A stretch of DNA of 64,000 bases from CAVZYN01 sp963779515. GTDB taxonomy: Bacteria; Pseudomonadota; Alphaproteobacteria; Rhizobiales; Hyphomicrobiaceae. The notes under the pieces are model-generated. The model ran no database searches. It was not told where the DNA came from and was given only the letters and a program-made list of their open reading frames with translations. A program made the position numbers and the translations under genes. Where the stretch lies: assembly GCA_963779515.1 (NCBI GenBank), contig CAVZYN010000002.1, forward strand, positions 558,001 through 622,000. The letters are read 5' to 3'. Positions 17,629 through 26,675 of this stretch are shown here, in pieces (within the stretch, counting starts at the first letter, position 1; each line of letters opens with the position of its first letter).

Positions 17629-19812
17629 ATGTCTTTGTTTTCGTATCAACGCACGGGGCTTTTGGCGTCGTGCGGTTACAGCGTCTTGGTTTTGATCAGT
17701 GCCGGCGCTTCGGCGCAGACGACCTTGCCGGAAATCACTGTTGAAGGCGGAACCCTCGCACGTCCGCGCGCTGTCGCACCGAGGGAGACTGCGCCAGCGG
17801 CTGTGCCCGCGCCTGCGGCTCCGAGCCGTCCAGCCGGCAAGCGTCTGAGCCAGCCGCAAGCGGCACCCGTTGCCGCACCACCGGCCGATCCCGATCCCAA
17901 CCAACTGCTCTCTGGCGGGCAAGGGAGTGCGGCCGGCATTCCCGCGAACCAACTGGGGACCGCCGTCACGGTCGTCAGCGGCGCCGATCTGCAGCTCCAG
18001 CAGGTGCGCCACGCGGGGGATGCCTTGCGTGGATTGCCGGGCGTCGAGTTGACCGGAACCGGGTCCGTTGGCGCGCTGACGCAAGTGCGCATTCGCGGTG
18101 CCGAGGGCCGGCATACGCGCGTCATCGTTGATGGCATCGATGTCAACACGACCAAGGATGGCGAGTTCGATTTCTCGAACCTGCTCGCCGAAGAGATCGA
18201 AAAGATCGAGGTCGTGCGCGGCCCCATGAGCGGGCTCTACGGCTCGGGCGCGCTTGGTGGCGTGATCAACATCATCACCCGTGACGGAAAGGGTCCGGTG
18301 CGGCTGATGGTGCGCACGGAAGCAGGCTCGTTTGGCACGAAGGATGTGGCGGCACGGCTCTCGGGCGGCAACGAGAACGCCTGGGGTGCGGTGTCGGGCC
18401 AGTGGCGGGACATGAGCGGCTTCAATATCGCGCCGAATGGCACCGAGAAAGATGGCACCCGGATCGGCCAGTTCGCCATCAAAGGCGGGTTCAAGGTTGG
18501 TGAGACGGCGCGGATCGATCTCAATCTGCGTCATGTCGACAAGCGCGCGGAATACGACGACTTCGGTGCGGTGGTGCGGCCGTTGCGGACCGCCGATGAC
18601 GCGGACTTCGTGCTGCGCGATCGTGGCACGACGGCGGGCGGCCGGCTGCTGTGGGACACGTTCGGCGGCGCGCTGACGCATGAGTTCAAGGCAAATTACG
18701 CAGCAAGCCGCGCGGACAATCTCGGCCGCCCGACGGCAGGATTTTTCGCGGGCGCGTTGCTGCGCTCGAAGGACGAGGGCGATCGCAAGACCCTCGGCTA
18801 CGCCGCGACGTACCGGCTGAACACGCCGGTACTGCTGGCGAAACACGAGTTCACCGCGCAGCTGCAAAAGCAGTGGGAGACGTTCACGCCCTTCTCCGAG
18901 GGTTATGGCTTCTTCGACGGCAATGGAACGCGGCATCAGCGCAACCAGCTGTCGGCGGCGGGCGAGTGGCGCGGCGTGTTCGCGGATCGCCTCGCGCTGA
19001 CGGCGGGCGTCCGGCGCGACGACAACGACACGTTCCAGGACTTCACGACGTGGCGCAGTTCGGTGTCCTATGACTGGCGCGAAGTGGGGCTTCGCCCGCA
19101 CGCGAGCGTCGGCACCGCTGCCAAGATTCCCGGCATGTATGATCAATTCGGCCCGAACCTGACGGACTATCAATCAAACCCCAACTTGAAACCGGAGACG
19201 AGTTTCGGATGGGACGCGGGCCTCGAGGCGCGCTTCCTGAGCGGGCGCGCGTTGATCGACGTCACGTACTTCAAGCATGACTTGAAGGACAAGATCGGGT
19301 TGACCGGATTTGACCTGACCACCTTCCGGTCGTTCCCGGAGAACGCACTTGGCACCAGCACGCGGCAGGGCATCGAGGTGGCGGGGCGCTATCTCGTGAC
19401 GCCGGGCCTGTCGCTTGGTCTGGCGTATACCTACACCGATGCGCGGCAGCCGAATGGCGATCGCGAGCTCAGGCGCGCGCCGCATGGCGGCCGTGCCGAC
19501 GTGCGCTACGTCTTCAACGAGGGCAAGGGCAACGTCAGCTTGGCTGCGATCTACAACGGATCAAAGCCGGACCGCGTGTTCGATGCCAGCTTTACCGGCT
19601 CAACGCTGACGCTCGATCCCTACTGGCTGATGCAAGTCGCGGCGTCCTATAAGATCTCACCGAACATCGAGATCTTTGGTCGCGTGGAGAATGCGCTGAA
19701 CTCCAAGTACCAAGAGATCTTCGGCTATAACACGGCAGGCGTCGCGGCTTACGCGGGCGTGCGCGTGACGTTTGACGATCTTTTGGGGACGGCGGCGCAA
19801 GCGGGCCGCTGA
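17629..19812 (+). CDS. btuB: TonB-dependent outer-membrane vitamin B12 receptor, BtuB-like
   Basis: A 727-residue TonB-dependent receptor. A signal peptide (residues about 1-30) is followed by LPEITVEGG, a likely TonB box, then a Pro/Ala-rich linker of about 70 residues. The plug domain is marked by GLPGVELTGTGSVGALTQV, RIRGAEGRHTRVIVDGIDVN and PMSGLYGSGALGGVINIIT. The barrel includes NPNLKPETSFGWDAGLEARF. The start at 17629 has GAGGGG six bases upstream. Assignment to cobalamin rests on the riboswitch and on the downstream BtuF/C/D-like genes. The last strand ends VRVTF but 12 more residues follow, which is unusual for an outer-membrane barrel. Confidence 0.9.
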   Translation: MSLFSYQRTGLLASCGYSVLVLISAGASAQTTLPEITVEGGTLARPRAVAPRETAPAAVPAPAAPSRPAGKRLSQPQAAPVAAPPADPDPNQLLSGGQGSAAGIPANQLGTAVTVVSGADLQLQQVRHAGDALRGLPGVELTGTGSVGALTQVRIRGAEGRHTRVIVDGIDVNTTKDGEFDFSNLLAEEIEKIEVVRGPMSGLYGSGALGGVINIITRDGKGPVRLMVRTEAGSFGTKDVAARLSGGNENAWGAVSGQWRDMSGFNIAPNGTEKDGTRIGQFAIKGGFKVGETARIDLNLRHVDKRAEYDDFGAVVRPLRTADDADFVLRDRGTTAGGRLLWDTFGGALTHEFKANYAASRADNLGRPTAGFFAGALLRSKDEGDRKTLGYAATYRLNTPVLLAKHEFTAQLQKQWETFTPFSEGYGFFDGNGTRHQRNQLSAAGEWRGVFADRLALTAGVRRDDNDTFQDFTTWRSSVSYDWREVGLRPHASVGTAAKIPGMYDQFGPNLTDYQSNPNLKPETSFGWDAGLEARFLSGRALIDVTYFKHDLKDKIGLTGFDLTTFRSFPENALGTSTRQGIEVAGRYLVTPGLSLGLAYTYTDARQPNGDRELRRAPHGGRADVRYVFNEGKGNVSLAAIYNGSKPDRVFDASFTGSTLTLDPYWLMQVAASYKISPNIEIFGRVENALNSKYQEIFGYNTAGVAAYAGVRVTFDDLLGTAAQAGR

Positions 19813-19823
19813 ACGGAACAGGA

Positions 19824-20696
19824 ATGGCGGCCGGACAGGTTCGATCACTTTCGGCCGCCATCGCCACGCTCGGCATTGTCGCCGGCGTGACCACCGCCGT
19901 TGCGGCAAAACCGCAGCGCATCGTCTCGCTCAACCTGTGTACCGATCAGATCCTGGTAGAGCTGGTGGCACGCGAGCGGATTGCGGCCGTGACGCATCTT
20001 GCCGCCGACCCGACGGTGTCGGCGGTGCCGGAGAAGGCGGTGGGGTTGCGTGCGGTGCGGGGCGACGCCGAACAGGTGCTGCGGCTCGATCCGGACCTCG
20101 TGATCGCGGGTACGTTCACGACGCCGGCGACGGTGGACCTCTTGCGGCGGCTCGGGCGCGAGGTGCTGGTCGCGCCGCTGCCGCAGGATTTCCAAGGTGT
20201 GCGCGATGTCGTGCGTTTGATTGGCAAGGCGGTCGGCGAGACGGCGCGTGCGGATGCCTGGATCGGCGACTTCGACCGGCGCATCGCGGCGATCGAAGCA
20301 CGCGCTGGACCGGAAAGGCCGACGGCGGTGCTCTACCAGGTGAACAGCTTCGCCGCCGGCGCGGGCAGCATGGCGGACGCGGCGCTGACGTTGGCGGGAT
20401 TTCGCAATCAAGCGGCCGGCTATGGGACGCTTGCGTCCGGCCAGCTGCCGCTCGAGGCGCTGCTGGCGCGGCCGCCGGATCTGCTCGTGCTCGGCAGTAA
20501 CCCGGAGGACTATCCGACGGCGGTTGCGGACAATCTGCGGCATCCGGCATTGCAGCGCTTGCTCCAGGAGCGGCCGTCGCTGGCGTTGCCGTGGGCGCTG
20601 TGGCTTTGCGGCACGCCGCATATCATCACCGCCGTCGAGAAACTCGCGGCGGCGCGCGCGGCGGTGCTGGCGCGCGGACCCGGAGTTGCGAAGTGA
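19824..20696 (+). CDS. btuF: Periplasmic cobalamin-binding protein of an ABC importer, BtuF-like
   Basis: A 290-residue type III substrate-binding protein. The signal peptide ends near VAAKP, followed by RIVSLNLCTDQILVELVARE, the standard N-terminal motif of BtuF/FhuD-like proteins. The long backbone helix and the C-terminal lobe (LPWALWLCGTPHIITAVEKL) complete the fold. No lipobox is present, so it is probably soluble in the periplasm. It starts 11 bases after the receptor stop, and its stop overlaps the permease GTG start. Confidence 0.88.
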   Translation: MAAGQVRSLSAAIATLGIVAGVTTAVAAKPQRIVSLNLCTDQILVELVARERIAAVTHLAADPTVSAVPEKAVGLRAVRGDAEQVLRLDPDLVIAGTFTTPATVDLLRRLGREVLVAPLPQDFQGVRDVVRLIGKAVGETARADAWIGDFDRRIAAIEARAGPERPTAVLYQVNSFAAGAGSMADAALTLAGFRNQAAGYGTLASGQLPLEALLARPPDLLVLGSNPEDYPTAVADNLRHPALQRLLQERPSLALPWALWLCGTPHIITAVEKLAAARAAVLARGPGVAK

Positions 20697-21685
20697 GCCG
20701 CGCGCCGCATCAATTGGACCAAGAGCGCGCGGACCATCTGATCCGGACACTGGCAGCGGCGCTCGGCGTCGCGGTGCTGGCGTCGATTTTTGTCGGACCC
20801 GGCGGCTTTGGATTTGGTGGCGGCGCGACGTGGCTGGTGTTCAGCGAGATCCGTCTGCCGCGCGCCGTGCTAGGCGCCTTGGTCGGTGGCGTGTTGGGGC
20901 TTACGGGTGCTGCGCTGCAGGGCTATTTGCGTAATCCGCTAGCCGAGCCGGGCGTGCTCGGCATTTCGAGTGGGGCGGCATTCGGCGCGGTGGCGGCGAT
21001 CCATCTCGGCCTCGCGCAGGTGTTTCCACTGGCGCTGCCGTTGGCAGGACTGGCTGGTGCGGGCGCCGCCACGCTTGCGGTTCTGGCGCTAGCCGGACCG
21101 CGCAGTGGCCCGGTGTCCTTGATGCTGGCGGGCGTTGCGGTCTCGACGCTGGCCGTGGCGCTGACATCGGTCGCGCTCAACCTCTCGCGCAATCCGTTCG
21201 CGGCGGCGGAGATGGTGTTCTGGCTGATGGGCTCGCTGGCCGATCGCAGCTCGACGCAGCTGCTGCTGGCCGCGCCGCTGATCGGCCTTGGGATTTATTT
21301 GTTGCTGCAGGTCGGGCGCGCGCTCGATGCGTTGACGCTCGGCGAAGAGACCGCGCGCACACTTGGCGTCGATTTGGATCGGACACGGTGGCAGCTTGTG
21401 GGTGGAGCGGCGCTCGGCATCGGGGCGGCGACCGCCGTGACGGGCATCATCGGGTTTGTCGGGCTCGTGGTGCCGCATCTGTTGCGCGCGCGGGTCGGGC
21501 ACCTGCCGAGCCTGCTGCTGCTGGCAAGCCTCCTTGGCGGCGCGCTGTTGGTCGTGGTGGCGGACACGGCCTTGCGATTTATCGCACCGTATCTCGATCT
21601 GCGGATTGGCGTTTTGACGGCAATTCTCGGCGCGCCATTCTTCTTGTGGCTCGTCATGCGCGTCCGGGACGACTACACGCCATGA
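20693..21685 (+). CDS. btuC: Cobalamin ABC importer permease, BtuC/FecCD family
   Basis: A 330-residue integral membrane protein with about ten hydrophobic helices. The FecCD signatures are visible: RLPRAVLGALVGGVLGLTGA near the N-terminus, LRNPLAEPGVLGISSGAAFG, LGVDLDRTRWQLVGGAALGIG, and the coupling region FVGLVVPHLLRARVG. A GTG start at 20693 overlaps the btuF stop (GTGA). The longer frame to 20591 lies inside btuF and is rejected. The 3' end overlaps the ATPase start by four bases (ATGA). Confidence 0.9.
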   Translation: MSRAPHQLDQERADHLIRTLAAALGVAVLASIFVGPGGFGFGGGATWLVFSEIRLPRAVLGALVGGVLGLTGAALQGYLRNPLAEPGVLGISSGAAFGAVAAIHLGLAQVFPLALPLAGLAGAGAATLAVLALAGPRSGPVSLMLAGVAVSTLAVALTSVALNLSRNPFAAAEMVFWLMGSLADRSSTQLLLAAPLIGLGIYLLLQVGRALDALTLGEETARTLGVDLDRTRWQLVGGAALGIGAATAVTGIIGFVGLVVPHLLRARVGHLPSLLLLASLLGGALLVVVADTALRFIAPYLDLRIGVLTAILGAPFFLWLVMRVRDDYTP

Positions 21686-22455
21686 AATTCGAGATCGCAA
21701 ATGTCACGTTGATGCGCGGCGCGCGGCCGGTGCTCGAAGGCGCGACGGCGGAGATCCCGCACGGCCGCCTGACCGTCGTGATTGGCCCGAACGGCGCTGG
21801 GAAGTCGACGCTGTTGCGCGCGTTGGCCGGACTGCTGACGCCGTTGTCGGGGCGGCTGATGGTGGATGACCGGCCGATCGCCGCACTCGGGGTCGCCGCC
21901 CGGGCGCGCGCGATCGCATTCGTTGCGCAAGAGCGTATCGTGCACTGGCCCTTGCCGGTCCGGACACTGGTCGGACTAGGGCGCCTGCCGCATCGCGCCG
22001 CGGGTGCGGCTGAGACAGCGGCGGATGCGCGGGCGATCGATGCCGCGTTGGCTGCGATGGACGTCACGCATTTGACGGCGCGTGCTGCCGATCAAGTGTC
22101 CGGCGGCGAGCTGGCGCGGGTGTTGATTGCGCGTGCACTGGCGCAGGAGCCACGTGCGTTGATCGCTGATGAGCCGGCGGCGGGCCTGGATCCCGCGCAT
22201 CAGCTCTCGTTATTCCGGCATCTGCGCGAAATCGCCAATAAAGGCGTGACGGTGATCGTGGCGCTGCACGATTTGTCGCTGGCGGCGCGCTTTGCGGATC
22301 ACGTTATTTTGCTGAGCGGCGGACGTATGGTCGCGGCGGCGGCGCCGGGCGTCGTCTTGACCGATGATTTGCTTGGAAAAGCCTATGGTGTCAAAGCCCG
22401 CGTGACGCAGATCGATGGTGTCCCGGTTGTGCTGACGCAAGAGCTGCTGCCATGA
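21682..22455 (+). CDS. btuD: Cobalamin ABC importer ATP-binding protein, BtuD-like
   Basis: A 257-residue ABC ATPase. Walker A is GPNGAGKST (near residue 36), the Q-loop is VAQERI, the signature is VSGGELARVLIARAL, Walker B is ALIADEP, and the H-loop His is in VIVALHDLSLAA. It resembles the FepC/BtuD/HmuV group. The start at 21682 overlaps the btuC stop and gives the canonical N-terminus MKFEIANVTLMRG. It completes the receptor, binding protein, permease and ATPase set under the riboswitch. Confidence 0.92.
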   Translation: MKFEIANVTLMRGARPVLEGATAEIPHGRLTVVIGPNGAGKSTLLRALAGLLTPLSGRLMVDDRPIAALGVAARARAIAFVAQERIVHWPLPVRTLVGLGRLPHRAAGAAETAADARAIDAALAAMDVTHLTARAADQVSGGELARVLIARALAQEPRALIADEPAAGLDPAHQLSLFRHLREIANKGVTVIVALHDLSLAARFADHVILLSGGRMVAAAAPGVVLTDDLLGKAYGVKARVTQIDGVPVVLTQELLP

Positions 22456-22483
22456 TATCGACAGCTGCTGCTGTCAGTGCAGC

Positions 22484-23602
22484 GTGCGGTATCAAGCGGG
22501 GCCAGTTTTGCAATTTTTCCAACGACAGAGCGGAGTGAACCTCGCGCTGCAAGGCGGCGGCGCGCATGGTGCGTTCACGTGGGGCGTGCTCGATCGCGTG
22601 CTCGAAGACGAGACGCTCGACATCGGCTGGATCAGCGGCACGAGTGCCGGCGCCGTGAATGCGGTCGCGGTTGCGTACGGTCTCGTGGAGGGCGGACGGG
22701 CGGGTGCGCGCACGAAGCTGTCAGCTGTTTGGGCAGCGGTGGCGAAAGCGGGCGTTCCGGATCTGCTGCGCTTCAATCCGTTTCTCGCCGGCATGAGCCG
22801 GTCGGGCGCGCTGGCGCAGATGGCGACGATGTTCTCGCCTTATGAGTTCAACCCGCTGGGATTTGATCCGCTGCGGCGGCTTTTGGAAGAGCACATTGAT
22901 TTCGCGGTGCTGCGCTCGACAAAGGGTCCGGAGCTGCTGATCGCGGCGACAGAGGTCGAGAGTGGTTCGGCGCGGCTGTTCCGGCGCGGCGAGTTGACCG
23001 TTGAATCCGTGCTCGCATCCGCCTGCTTGCCGACGGTGCACCACGCCGTCGAGATCGACGGCGAGGCCTATTGGGACGGCGGCTTCTCGGCCAACCCTGA
23101 TCTCATCAACTTGGCGCGGCAGAGCCCCATCGGGGATACGCTGATCGTGCAGCTCAGTCCGCTGGAAAAGCCAGGTCAGCCGAAGTCGACGCGCGAGATC
23201 GCGGGGCAGGTCAACCAGATCACCTTCACGCAGCCCTATGTGCGCGACATCGAACTCATCGAGACGATCCGCGCCATGCAGACGGGATGGCGGCGGATGC
23301 GCCGCGACGACTATGGCCGTATTGCGCGGCACCGGTTTCATCTGATTGATGCGGGCCGCTATACGGCGGGGCTCAGTGCCGAAAGCAAAGGCAAGCCCGA
23401 GGTGCAGTTGCTGCAATATCTGCGTGATGCGGGCCGCAGCGAAGCGTCGAAATGGTTCGAGCGGCAGCGGCCCGATGTCGGCCGGCGCGCGACCGTCGAT
23501 CTTGGCGCGCATGTGCGTGCAGCGCGTGGACGCCGCCTCGAGCGGCCAACCGAGTTGAGCGAGACGCCGGTTCAAGCCGCAACCCCTGACGAAGCCGCTT
23601 AA
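22484..23602 (+). CDS. Cytoplasmic patatin-like phospholipase
   Basis: A 372-residue patatin-family protein without signal or anchor. The oxyanion loop is LALQGGGAHGAFTWGVLDRV near residue 20, the nucleophile motif is GTSAGAVNA, and the catalytic Asp is in YWDGGFSANPDL. It resembles the alphaproteobacterial patatins linked to polyhydroxyalkanoate or membrane lipid turnover, but the role is not established here. The start is GTG 22484. A later GTG (VNLALQ) would also leave the catalytic domain complete. The stop overlaps the convergent rhodanese gene in a shared TTAA. Confidence 0.88.
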   Translation: MRYQAGPVLQFFQRQSGVNLALQGGGAHGAFTWGVLDRVLEDETLDIGWISGTSAGAVNAVAVAYGLVEGGRAGARTKLSAVWAAVAKAGVPDLLRFNPFLAGMSRSGALAQMATMFSPYEFNPLGFDPLRRLLEEHIDFAVLRSTKGPELLIAATEVESGSARLFRRGELTVESVLASACLPTVHHAVEIDGEAYWDGGFSANPDLINLARQSPIGDTLIVQLSPLEKPGQPKSTREIAGQVNQITFTQPYVRDIELIETIRAMQTGWRRMRRDDYGRIARHRFHLIDAGRYTAGLSAESKGKPEVQLLQYLRDAGRSEASKWFERQRPDVGRRATVDLGAHVRAARGRRLERPTELSETPVQAATPDEAA

Positions 23603-24048
23603 GGCGCGACGCGGCCCGTCCAGGTGCGGGTCGGCAGTCCGGATTTGATCCACCCTGGCCCCTTCGTGCTGCCGATCATACCCTCGGAGACATCGCTGAC
23701 GGCGGTGTAGCCGGCCTGGGTCAGCCATCGCTGCAACGTTGCGGATCGGCCACCGACGGCGCAGATGAGCGCGATCGGCGTCGTTTTCGAGTTGCCGGTG
23801 GCGGCGGCGAGTTCAGCGAGAAAACGCGCTTGCGGCTGATGCATCGTGATGGCGTGGCCGCTTGCCGGCACGCCCGTCTCGCGCCACTCGTCGGGGGAAC
23901 GAATATCGAGAAGCACCAACGCGCCCGACACAGCGGCGGCGTGGGCCTCTCGCGCGCCGAGCAAGGATTGTTGAGATGGCTGCACTTGGGCCGACGCGGT
24001 GGTGATGAGGATTGAGGATAAAACCGCAAAGATCGCAGGATAGATCAT
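23599..24048 (-). CDS. Exported rhodanese-like protein
   Basis: A 149-residue single rhodanese domain after a signal peptide (MIYPAIFAVLSSILITTASA). LLDIRSPDEWRETGV is the typical CH2A-like segment. The active-site loop C-A-V-G-G-R-S (in LICAVGGRSA) keeps the catalytic Cys and the six-residue cradle. It should carry out sulfur transfer or serve as a thiol/phosphate recognition module in the periplasm. Start 24048 is preferred over an upstream extension to 24210, which overlaps argC and has no signal peptide. It starts 26 bases after the argC stop. Confidence 0.85.
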   Translation of the reverse strand: MIYPAIFAVLSSILITTASAQVQPSQQSLLGAREAHAAAVSGALVLLDIRSPDEWRETGVPASGHAITMHQPQARFLAELAAATGNSKTTPIALICAVGGRSATLQRWLTQAGYTAVSDVSEGMIGSTKGPGWIKSGLPTRTWTGRVAP

Positions 24049-24073
24049 GATCAACACCGCCGCCGGCGCGCGC

Positions 24074-25024
24074 TCAAACGCGCACGCCGAGCATGAGCCC
24101 GATACTTTGTACGGCGGCCCCAGACGCCCCCTTGCCGAGGTTGTCGAGTTTGGCCACCAGCACCGCCTGTCCCAAGGTATCGGATCCGAACACGCGCAGT
24201 TCCAGCACATCCGTGCCGTTCAGGCTCTCGGCTTCAAGGCGTCCGCCTTTGGAAGAAGGATCGTCTTGGGCAATCACCTTCACCAGCGATGATCCCGCAA
24301 AATGCTTGCGCAGTGCCGCCTCGAGGTTCGCGATCTTGGGGCTGCCTGATAGCGTATCGAGGTGGAGCGGCACCGAAATCAGCATCCCCTGGCGAAAGTT
24401 GCCGACACTTGGCACGAAGATCGGCCGCCGCGTCAGGCGGCCATACTTTTGCAGCTCGGGCACATGCTTGTGCGCGAGCCCAAGCCCATAGAGTTCGAAC
24501 GAGGGCGCGGTGCCCGCCGCGTAGGCCTCGATCATCTGACGGCCGCCGCCGGAGTAGCCCGAGACAGCGTTGACCGTCACGGGGCAGCCGGCGGGCATGA
24601 TGCCGGCATCGACCAGCGGCCGGATCAGCGCGATTGCGCCGGTTGGATAGCAGCCGGGATTGGAGACGCGCTTTGAGGTCGCGACCACCTCGGCATGGCC
24701 TTTCGTCATTTCGGGGAAGCCATAAGTCCAGTCCGGCGCGATGCGATAGGCGGTCGAGGCGTCGATGATTTTCGGTGATTTCGCGCCGAGCTGGTCGGCG
24801 AGCGCCACGGCCTCTTTGGCGGCGTCATCGGGCAGGCACAGCACCACCAAGTCCACGTCCTTCATCAACGCCTGGCGGGCGGCTGGGTCCTTGCGCTTTT
24901 CCGGCGCAATGCTTTTAACCATTACGCTGTCGACCTTGGCGAGGCGATTGCGGATCTCGAGCCCTGTCGTGCCAGCTTCGCCATCGATGAAGATGGAGGG
25001 TTTTTTGTGAGCAGATCCCGGCAT
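24074..25024 (-). CDS. argC: N-acetyl-gamma-glutamyl-phosphate reductase, short (type 2) form
   Basis: ArgC reduces N-acetylglutamyl phosphate to the semialdehyde in arginine synthesis. The 316-residue size and the sequence fit the shorter type 2 subfamily. SIFIDGEAGTTGLEIRNRL is the NADP-binding N-terminus with the type-2 pattern. SNPGCYPTGAIALIRPL holds the catalytic Cys, and the SGYSGGGRQMIE segment follows. The start at 25024 (MPGSAHKKP) fits the family N-terminus. A frame extension to 25369 would run over the terminator at 25079. It is close to rpsI-rplM on the same strand, as in Bradyrhizobium-like genomes. Confidence 0.93.
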   Translation of the reverse strand: MPGSAHKKPSIFIDGEAGTTGLEIRNRLAKVDSVMVKSIAPEKRKDPAARQALMKDVDLVVLCLPDDAAKEAVALADQLGAKSPKIIDASTAYRIAPDWTYGFPEMTKGHAEVVATSKRVSNPGCYPTGAIALIRPLVDAGIMPAGCPVTVNAVSGYSGGGRQMIEAYAAGTAPSFELYGLGLAHKHVPELQKYGRLTRRPIFVPSVGNFRQGMLISVPLHLDTLSGSPKIANLEAALRKHFAGSSLVKVIAQDDPSSKGGRLEAESLNGTDVLELRVFGSDTLGQAVLVAKLDNLGKGASGAAVQSIGLMLGVRV

Positions 25025-25078
25025 GGTGTGCCTCGTCAGTGATGGGTGGAGAATGCAGAGGCCGCGTGCGGCCGGCAA

Positions 25079-25104
25079 CAAAAAAGCCGCGCTTGGGGCG
25101 CGGC
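25079..25104 (-). terminator. Rho-independent terminator after the TerC-family gene
   Basis: On the minus strand a 7-bp stem GCCGCGC / GCGCGGC with a 5-nt loop is followed by TTTTTTG. It lies between the TerC-family gene and argC, so the two are probably separate transcription units. Confidence 0.8.
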
Positions 25105-25229
25105 TTGCGAGAGACGGTCGACGTGAGACAACCGCTATCGCTGCCGCGCGGGTGCGCGAGCGATGCAACGTCGGACAGTGGCATTCGTGGTCGTCATAAC
25201 GCTGCCTATGATCGAATTTGCCCCAAAAG

Positions 25230-26000
25230 TCAATGTTCGGGCGATTTGGCCTGAGCGCGCACCGCGGCTTTGCGTTGCCGGGCATTGCGGTCGAGCATGT
25301 TGAGGCCCTCCACCAGCGCGGAGAACGCCATCGCCGCGTAGACGTAGCCCTTCGGCACGTGGGCGCCAAAACCTTCCGCGATCAGTACGGCGCCGATCAT
25401 GATGAGGAATCCGAGCGCCAGCATGATGATGGTCGGGTTGGCGTTGACGAAATTCGAGAGCGGCGTTGCCGCCAGCATCATGACACCGACGGCGACAAGC
25501 ACGGCGATGACCATAATCGGCACGTGCTCCGTCATGCCGACGGCCGTGATGATACTGTCGATGGAGAACACCAGGTCGAGCACGAGGATTTGCGCGATCG
25601 CGGTGCCCAAGCCGAGCGCCGCGGTGCGGCTGTCGAACATGTCGGGGCCCGGGTCGGGATCGGCGCGGTGATGGATTTCCTTGGTGGCTTTCCAGACAAG
25701 AAACAGCCCGCCGGCAATGAGGATGAGGTCGCGCCACGAGAAACCCCGACCGAACACCGTGAACACCGGCTGCGTCAGCGTGACGATGACGGCGATCGTG
25801 CCGAGCAGCAGCAGGCGCAAAATCAGCGCCGCGGAGAGGCCGATGCGGCGCCCGAGGGCGCGCTGATGTTCCGGCAGCTTGTTCGTCAGGATGGCGATGA
25901 AGATGAGATTGTCGATCCCGAGGACAACCTCCATGGCAATCAAAGTGAGGAGAGCGGCCCAGGCGGCTGGGTCGGAGGCGAGCGTCATCAATGAGGTCAT
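25230..26000 (-). CDS. TerC-family integral membrane protein
   Basis: A 256-residue protein with about seven hydrophobic helices. The TerC signatures are clear: MEVVLGIDNLIFIAIL in helix 1 and LDLVFSIDSIITAVGMTEH in helix 4, with paired acidic residues in the membrane. The C-terminal PKGYVYAAMAFSALVEGLNM is typical of the YjbE/YkoY-type members. These proteins export or handle metal ions, with manganese efflux shown for several, and a link to tellurite only in some. The start at 26000 (MTSLMTLASDP) is chosen because the longer frame adds a Cys/Arg-rich non-family segment. Confidence 0.9.
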   Translation of the reverse strand: MTSLMTLASDPAAWAALLTLIAMEVVLGIDNLIFIAILTNKLPEHQRALGRRIGLSAALILRLLLLGTIAVIVTLTQPVFTVFGRGFSWRDLILIAGGLFLVWKATKEIHHRADPDPGPDMFDSRTAALGLGTAIAQILVLDLVFSIDSIITAVGMTEHVPIMVIAVLVAVGVMMLAATPLSNFVNANPTIIMLALGFLIMIGAVLIAEGFGAHVPKGYVYAAMAFSALVEGLNMLDRNARQRKAAVRAQAKSPEH

Positions 26001-26109
26001 CAGACGTCCTAAAGGGCGTGATGGAAGGAAACGCTTTGGGGAGGCAACAGGCGGCGCGCAACGATGCGCACATGGGGCGCGGCTGCCGCGGCAACAAGAG
26101 CGGGGGCCC

Positions 26110-26141
26110 AAAAACAAACAGCCCGCCGGTGTGGCGGGCTG
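26110..26141 (-). terminator. Rho-independent terminator after rpsI
   Basis: On the minus strand a 9-bp stem CAGCCCGCC / GGCGGGCTG is followed by TTTGTTTTT. It ends the rplM-rpsI transcript 29 bases after the rpsI stop. Confidence 0.85.
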
Positions 26142-26169
26142 TCGCAAGGCGTGCAAACGTTCCGGGCGC

Positions 26170-26670
26170 TCAGCGCTTCGAGAACTGATAGCTGCGGCGG
26201 GCTTTCATGCGGCCGTACTTCTTGCGCTCGACGACACGGCTGTCGCGCGTTAGGAAGCCACCCTTCTTGAGGGCTGGGCGCAAATCCGGCTCATAGTAGG
26301 TCAGCGCCTTCGAGATGCCGTGACGCACCGCGCCGGCCTGACCCGAGAGGCCGCCACCGGCAACTGTCGCCATCACATCGAACTGGTCGAGGCGGTTGGC
26401 GGCTTGCAGCGGCTGCTTCAACAGCATTTGCAAGACGGGGCGCGCAAAGTAGGTCTTCATCTCTTTGCCGTTGATGACGATTTTTCCAGCGCCGCGCTTG
26501 ATCCAAACGCGTGCAACGGCGTTCTTGCGCTTGCCGGTCGCATAAGCGCGGCCCTGCTTGTCGAGCTTCTGTGTGTAGACGGGAGCTGCGGGCGTTGTCG
26601 CGACGGCGGCGGCCGGATCGGTGCCCTTGAGGCCCGCGAGGTCGCTCAGTGATTTGGTTTCAGTGACCAT
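26170..26670 (-). CDS. rpsI: 30S ribosomal protein S9
   Basis: Ribosomal protein uS9 (166 residues). The conserved core begins AYATGKRKNAVARVWIKRG and ends with the basic tail KKYGRMKARRSYQFSKR, whose last Lys-Arg contacts P-site tRNA. About 35 extra N-terminal residues rich in Ala/Pro precede the core, as often seen in alphaproteobacteria. ATG 26670 is taken as start. The frame could begin at TTG 26679, overlapping the rplM stop, but that codon is weaker. Confidence 0.97.
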   Translation of the reverse strand: MVTETKSLSDLAGLKGTDPAAAVATTPAAPVYTQKLDKQGRAYATGKRKNAVARVWIKRGAGKIVINGKEMKTYFARPVLQMLLKQPLQAANRLDQFDVMATVAGGGLSGQAGAVRHGISKALTYYEPDLRPALKKGGFLTRDSRVVERKKYGRMKARRSYQFSKR

Positions 26671-26675
26671 GTCTA

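Noticed and set aside
17377..19173. Minus-strand frame of 598 codons opposite the BtuB-like receptor
   Set aside because: Mirror of the receptor codons; Arg/His-rich product, no motif, no promoter or ribosome-binding site.
22460..22475. Hairpin GACAGC-TGCT-GCTGTC after btuD as a terminator
   Set aside because: Only six base pairs and no T run; not enough to support a terminator.
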